Translations under genes and position numbers: made by a program
NCBI RefSeq assembly: GCF_015101885.1
Contig: NZ_CP062941.1
Coordinates: 2,356,001 to 2,420,000 of the forward strand
Source: Massilia litorea
Lineage (GTDB): Bacteria; Pseudomonadota; Gammaproteobacteria; Burkholderiales; Burkholderiaceae_D
DNA: 64,000 nucleotides
Reading direction: 5' to 3'
Notes under the pieces: generated by a model
The model's database searches: none
Told to the model about the DNA's origin: nothing
Seen by the model: only the letters and a program-made list of their open reading frames with translations
Shown here: positions 60,768-64,000 of the stretch, piece by piece
Layout of the letters: each line of letters begins with the position of its first letter
Position numbering within the stretch: the first letter of the stretch is position 1

Positions 60768-61784
60768 TCAAATTCGGTCGGTGGCGGTCAGGGCGCCGGC
60801 GCGGGCCGTGCTGCTATTGGCACTGCGGGGATCGTGCTGCAGCCGGTTGCCGGCGAACCAGGCGCGTGCCTGTTCGGCGTCGCGGTGGATCGCGGCGGTG
60901 AGGGTGTCGAGGTCGACGTACTTTTCCTCGTCGCGCAGTTTTTGCAGGAACTCGACGCGCACCAGCTTGCCATAGCAGGGACGGTCGTAGTCGAAGATGT
61001 GCACTTCCAGCAGCATGCGGCCGGCGTCCTCGACCGTGGGACGCACGCCCAGGCTGGCCACCGCCGGCAGGGGCTGGTCGGCCAGGCCGTGGACTTGCAC
61101 CACGAAGATGCCTTGTACGGCAGGGCGGTGCGCGACCCGTAGGTTCAGGGTCGGGAAGCCGAGGGTGCGGCCGAGCTTGGCGCCATGGATCACGTGGCCC
61201 GACATCGCATACGGGTGGCCGAGCAGGGCGCCGGTGGCCTGCAAATCGCCCGCTGCCAGCGCGGCGCGCACGGCGGAGGACGAGATGCGCTGGTCGCCTT
61301 CGCGCACGGTGGGCAGGGTCTCGACCTGGAAGCCATGGCGGCGGCCGGCTTCCTTGAGCATCTCGACGTTGCCGGCGCGCTTGGCGCCGTAGCAGAAGTC
61401 GTCGCCCACCATCAGCCATTTGACGTGCAGGCCGTCGACCAGCACGCGCTGGGTGAAGTCCTCGGGCGAGATCGAGGCGAATTGTTCGTTGAAGTGCTCG
61501 ACGATGACGCGGTCGATGCCGGCTTTGGACAAGTCTTCGAGCTTGTCGCGCAGATTGGCGATGCGCGCCGGAGCGCGGCTGAGGTCGCCGCTGCGGCGGG
61601 CGAAGTATTCGCGCGGGTGGGGCTCGAAGGTCATCACTGCCGCTTCCAGTCCCAGCGCCTGGCTGGCTGCCCGGACGCGCGCCAGCAGGGCCTGGTGGCC
61701 ACGATGGACACCATCGAAATTGCCGATGGTGAGGGCGCACGGTGCGCGCGCCGCGTCGTTGGGAAGTCCGCGAAATACCTTCAT
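60768..61784 (-). CDS. ribF: Bifunctional riboflavin kinase/FAD synthetase
   Basis: 338 residues from the ATG at 61784. The nucleotidyltransferase part begins '[20 protein letters not shown]' and includes '[12 protein letters not shown]' and '[20 protein letters not shown]'. The riboflavin kinase half has '[20 protein letters not shown]' and '[20 protein letters not shown]'. It makes FMN and FAD. First of ribF-ileS-lspA-coaBC-dut. No FMN riboswitch is seen upstream. Confidence 0.97.
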   Translation of the reverse strand: MKVFRGLPNDAARAPCALTIGNFDGVHRGHQALLARVRAASQALGLEAAVMTFEPHPREYFARRSGDLSRAPARIANLRDKLEDLSKAGIDRVIVEHFNEQFASISPEDFTQRVLVDGLHVKWLMVGDDFCYGAKRAGNVEMLKEAGRRHGFQVETLPTVREGDQRISSSAVRAALAAGDLQATGALLGHPYAMSGHVIHGAKLGRTLGFPTLNLRVAHRPAVQGIFVVQVHGLADQPLPAVASLGVRPTVEDAGRMLLEVHIFDYDRPCYGKLVRVEFLQKLRDEEKYVDLDTLTAAIHRDAEQARAWFAGNRLQHDPRSANSSTARAGALTATDRI

Positions 61785-61879
61785 TGGTGGTTCCAGAATG
61801 CCCGGCAAGCCTGCCACGCAAGTCGTGGTCAACGCTGCCGCGGGGCGAAAACCTTGATTATACGGTATAGCGTTGCCTG

Positions 61880-61903
61880 CGTAGGGTGGGCATGCCCACG
61901 CGT
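61880..61903. repeat. Extragenic palindrome family A, short unit
   Basis: CGTAGGGTGGGC directly followed by ATGCCCACGCGT, the 24-bp form with almost no loop, upstream of ribF. Same family as at 33.3, 39.5, 44.5 and 54.2 kb. Confidence 0.8.
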
Positions 61904-61947
61904 AATGGTTGCCTGGTGTTGACGCGATTCGCATCGGCGGCGGCAAA

Positions 61948-61979
61948 AAAAACGCCGCCTGCGAACAGGCGGCGTTTTT
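61948..61979. terminator. Terminator of the exbD-TPR operon
   Basis: AAAAACGCCGCCTG-CGAA-CAGGCGGCGTTTTT, symmetric with A/T runs on both sides. It lies 30 nt after the stop of the TPR gene, before the ribF region. Confidence 0.92.
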
Positions 61980-62009
61980 GCGAATCGGAAATCGATCGCG
62001 AGGCGGCTA

Positions 62010-63239
62010 TCAGGCCAGTGGCTTGTTGATCGCCATGATCCAGTAGCGAGCCAGCTCGGCCGTACCTTCCTTGCCGCTGACGCCCTTCAGGGCGGTGATC
62101 GCCTGCTGTTTCTTGCCCGCTGCCGCATAGGCTTCGCCCAGGCGCAGCTTGGCTTCGTCCGGGTAGCGCAGGCCGCCGGCCTTGATGGCGGTTTCCATCA
62201 TCTTCAGGCCCTTGTCCGCCTGGCCTGCCTGCACCAGGCCGTAACCGAGGGCGACCAGGCCGTCGTTGTCCTTGGCAGCCGTGTATTCGGCTTCCGTGGC
62301 AGCGGCATTTTTGTTCTGGTCAGCCAGGTTTTTCTCGGCCAGGTCCTTCAGGCGCTGGTGACGGGCAGCGTCGGGACCGGTGCCCAGGGCGCCAGCCTTG
62401 TAGCCCTTGTCGATGATCTTCAGGGCTTCAGCCGGGGCCTTTGCCTGCAGCACGAGCTGCGACATCTCCATGAACTCGCTCGGCTTCTTCAGCAGGCCGT
62501 TGGCCAGCTTCAGGCGGTAGAGGTCGACCGACAGGCGGCTCGAGAAGCCAGGCTTGCCTTGCACGCGGTTCAGCAGGTCATTCCAGTACTGGGCTTTCGG
62601 GTAGTTCGCCGCCAGCTTTTCGATGGTGTTGACGTAGCCGGCCTTGTCGTTCTTCTTGAGCTGGATGTTGGCGAGCATGCCGAGCATGTCTTCGCTCATG
62701 CGGCCGGACTGCTCGGCCTTGTGCAGCTCGGTTTCCAGGGCAGCGATATTGCCCTGCTTGTAATAGTTCTGCAGCAGGTAGGCGCGCAGTTTCGGATCGT
62801 CGCCATTCTTGAGCTGGCGCTGGATGGCTTCGTTCGCCTTGTTCAGTTCGCCACCGCGCATGTAGATGCCGATCAGGCCTTCCGAGAACTGGCTGCGTTC
62901 GGCTGCGGACAGCTTGCCCGAAGCGATCAGGGCCTCGAAAGCGTCGGCGGCGGTACCGTAGTCGCCGGCCGAGGAAGCGGCGGCAGCGCGCACGCGGTCG
63001 ATCAGGTAGCTTTCGTTTGGCGTCTTGCCGGGGACCTTGTCCGCTTCGCGCAGTTTTGCCAGGGCGTCCTTGTGCTTGCCCTGTTTCATCAGTGCCTGGG
63101 CTTCCTGCAGTCGCTTGCCGATTTCAGGGCGCATCGCTTCCGCCGCATGGGCAGGGGCCAGGCCGACGATGGGCGTTGCAGCGGTAAAACCAAGGGCGGC
63201 CAGTGCGAGGCCGAGGTGTGCGAGTCGGAATTTGCTCAT
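62010..63239 (-). CDS. Periplasmic TPR-repeat protein of an ExbBD-type locus
   Basis: 409 residues with a signal peptide (about 1-33, ending 'PAHAAEA'). Degenerate tetratricopeptide repeats run through the mature protein ('RLQEAQALMKQGKHKDALAK', 'SEGLIGIYMRGGELNKANEA', 'LRLGEAYAAAGKKQQAITAL'). It follows two exbD genes by 70 bp and probably belongs to their operon. Homologues next to exbB-exbD-exbD clusters occur in Burkholderiales and may couple TonB energy to a specific outer-membrane process. The function is inferred from context only. Confidence 0.82.
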   Translation of the reverse strand: MSKFRLAHLGLALAALGFTAATPIVGLAPAHAAEAMRPEIGKRLQEAQALMKQGKHKDALAKLREADKVPGKTPNESYLIDRVRAAAASSAGDYGTAADAFEALIASGKLSAAERSQFSEGLIGIYMRGGELNKANEAIQRQLKNGDDPKLRAYLLQNYYKQGNIAALETELHKAEQSGRMSEDMLGMLANIQLKKNDKAGYVNTIEKLAANYPKAQYWNDLLNRVQGKPGFSSRLSVDLYRLKLANGLLKKPSEFMEMSQLVLQAKAPAEALKIIDKGYKAGALGTGPDAARHQRLKDLAEKNLADQNKNAAATEAEYTAAKDNDGLVALGYGLVQAGQADKGLKMMETAIKAGGLRYPDEAKLRLGEAYAAAGKKQQAITALKGVSGKEGTAELARYWIMAINKPLA

Positions 63240-63309
63240 TCTATGGAAATCCTTCTTTGAAAATGGACACGGCAGGGAAACCCTGCCGTGTTGGTCAAGT
63301 CTGGTGCGG

Positions 63310-63741
63310 TTACTGGAACTGCTCGTTACCGACCATGCCGATCTTCGTGACGCCGAGACGTTGGGCCGTTGCCATCACACCGGCAACCACCTTGTACTCG
63401 ACCAGCTTGTTCGGACGCAGGTGCACTTCCGGCTGGTCTGGCTGCGAAGCCACTTCATTCATCTTCGCTTCCAGCGTCGGGCGATCAGGGATTGCCTGGC
63501 CGTCCCAGAGGATGGTGCCATCGAAGTCGACGTCGATCGTGACGACGCGCGGCTCTTCAGTCTTTGGCGGTGGGGTACCCACCGGCATGTTCAGATTGAC
63601 CGCGTGGTTTTGCTTCGGAATCGTGATAATCAACATGATGATCAAGACCAACAGAACGTCGATCAAGGGCGTCATGTTCATTTCCATCATCGGTTCCGGA
63701 TCGGCTCCTTTGGCGGAGCCTGAACCTACGTTCATACCCAT
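63310..63741 (-). CDS. exbD: ExbD/TolR-family biopolymer transport protein
   Basis: 143 residues from the ATG at 63741. One N-terminal membrane helix ('LIDVLLVLIIMLIITIP', about 26-42) contains the proton-conducting Asp28. The preceding 'EPMMEMNMTP' is the ExbD N-terminal motif. The periplasmic domain ends 'TAQRLGVTKIGMVGNEQF'. It works with ExbB and TonB to energise outer-membrane transport. It lies directly after a second exbD gene. Confidence 0.93.
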   Translation of the reverse strand: MGMNVGSGSAKGADPEPMMEMNMTPLIDVLLVLIIMLIITIPKQNHAVNLNMPVGTPPPKTEEPRVVTIDVDFDGTILWDGQAIPDRPTLEAKMNEVASQPDQPEVHLRPNKLVEYKVVAGVMATAQRLGVTKIGMVGNEQFQ

Positions 63742-63809
63742 GGTGTTTCCTTTTTTAATGACTGGTGCAAGGTGCGGTGCCGGGGTTGAATCCGGCACCG
63801 CGACTGACA

Positions 63810-64000
63810 TTAGTTCTTGTCAGGTGGTTCGATCACGAACCCGACCTTTTGCACACCAGCACGTTGTGCCGTGTAGATCACCCGACCGATTGCCTCGTAA
63901 CGGGTCGCCTGGTCGCCACGCACCTTGACTGCAGGCTGTGGCAGTTTGACCGACTGCTCCGCAAAGAACTTGAACAATTCGTCCGTGTTCTGGATGCGGC
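63810..64000 (-). CDS. ExbD/TolR-family protein (5' part outside window)
   Basis: Only the last 62 codons or so are visible, reading leftwards from the window edge. The C-terminal periplasmic domain is clear: 'DELFKFFAEQSVKLPQPAVK' then 'RYEAIGRVIYTAQRAGVQKV' and the end 'GFVIEPPDKN'. It is parallel to the ExbD at 63310-63741 but distinct in sequence. Two consecutive exbD genes, normally after exbB, are a common layout. The membrane helix lies beyond the window. Confidence 0.88.
   Translation of the reverse strand, partial: RIQNTDELFKFFAEQSVKLPQPAVKVRGDQATRYEAIGRVIYTAQRAGVQKVGFVIEPPDKN

Noticed and set aside
61785..61947. Possible FMN riboswitch upstream of ribF
   Set aside because: No RFN-element conserved words are visible, and ribF is not normally under RFN control in this group.

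Overview
The window looks like a chromosomal segment of a high-GC betaproteobacterium of the order Burkholderiales, most likely family Oxalobacteraceae (Massilia/Telluria type). This is an inference from gene content: a phasin, the Aat plus Bpt N-end-rule transferases next to pyrD, the cysT-cysW-cysA-LysR sulfate cluster, radC-rpmB-rpmG, an FKBP-ispH pair, ribF-ileS-lspA-coaBC-dut, and protein sequences typical of that order. No rRNA gene is present to confirm it.

Layout. 1-6.6 kb: a partial HDOD protein, an NfeD/slipin membrane pair, an MFS exporter, a rhombosortase with its GlyGly-CTERM lipoprotein substrate, and a YigZ-family protein. 6.6-14.2 kb: an accessory block bounded by two identical tRNA-Lys(TTT) genes in the same orientation. 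It holds a membrane protein of unknown function and a type VI secretion cassette: VgrG, DUF4123 adaptor, DUF3304 lipoprotein (probable immunity) and a Tle1-like DUF2235 lipase effector. The last three genes are clearly richer in A+T than their surroundings. 14.2-29.4 kb: mostly housekeeping genes (GspE/PilB-type ATPase, spermidine-synthase-like protein, purN, rsmB, mscS, desaturase, rpmB/rpmG, radC, FKBP, ispH), plus a small block with two RDD paralogues flanking a TetR regulator and its partner.

29.4-44.4 kb: a livHMGF branched-chain amino acid importer behind a possible attenuator leader, a phasin, a DMT transporter with a nitroreductase, a PBP7-type endopeptidase, an IclR regulator, dgkA, a 1-Cys peroxiredoxin, a TauE/SafE permease, and a sulfate importer operon ending in its CysB-type regulator. 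Neither importer operon has a substrate-binding protein gene beside it. 44.6-48.8 kb: aldo-keto reductase, pyrD, bpt, aat and a Nudix hydrolase, all on the minus strand.

48.9-51.1 kb is a second accessory spot. It has a solitary TnpB nuclease with an intact RuvC site, an initiator tRNA-Met gene, and an orphan Tdi1/DUF1851-type immunity gene. 51.2-64 kb: alkA, an EamA exporter, an XdhC-family protein, an M48-family lipoprotein that has lost its zinc ligands (a pseudoprotease), dut, coaBC, lspA, ileS, ribF, and a TPR protein with two ExbD genes of a TonB-type energising complex (the second runs off the window).

A family of extragenic palindromes, with core CGTAGGGTGGGC ... GCCCACGCGT, recurs at five places between genes, usually as inverted pairs. 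A second, unrelated long hairpin family has two copies. No CRISPR array, integrase, rRNA or prophage was seen.
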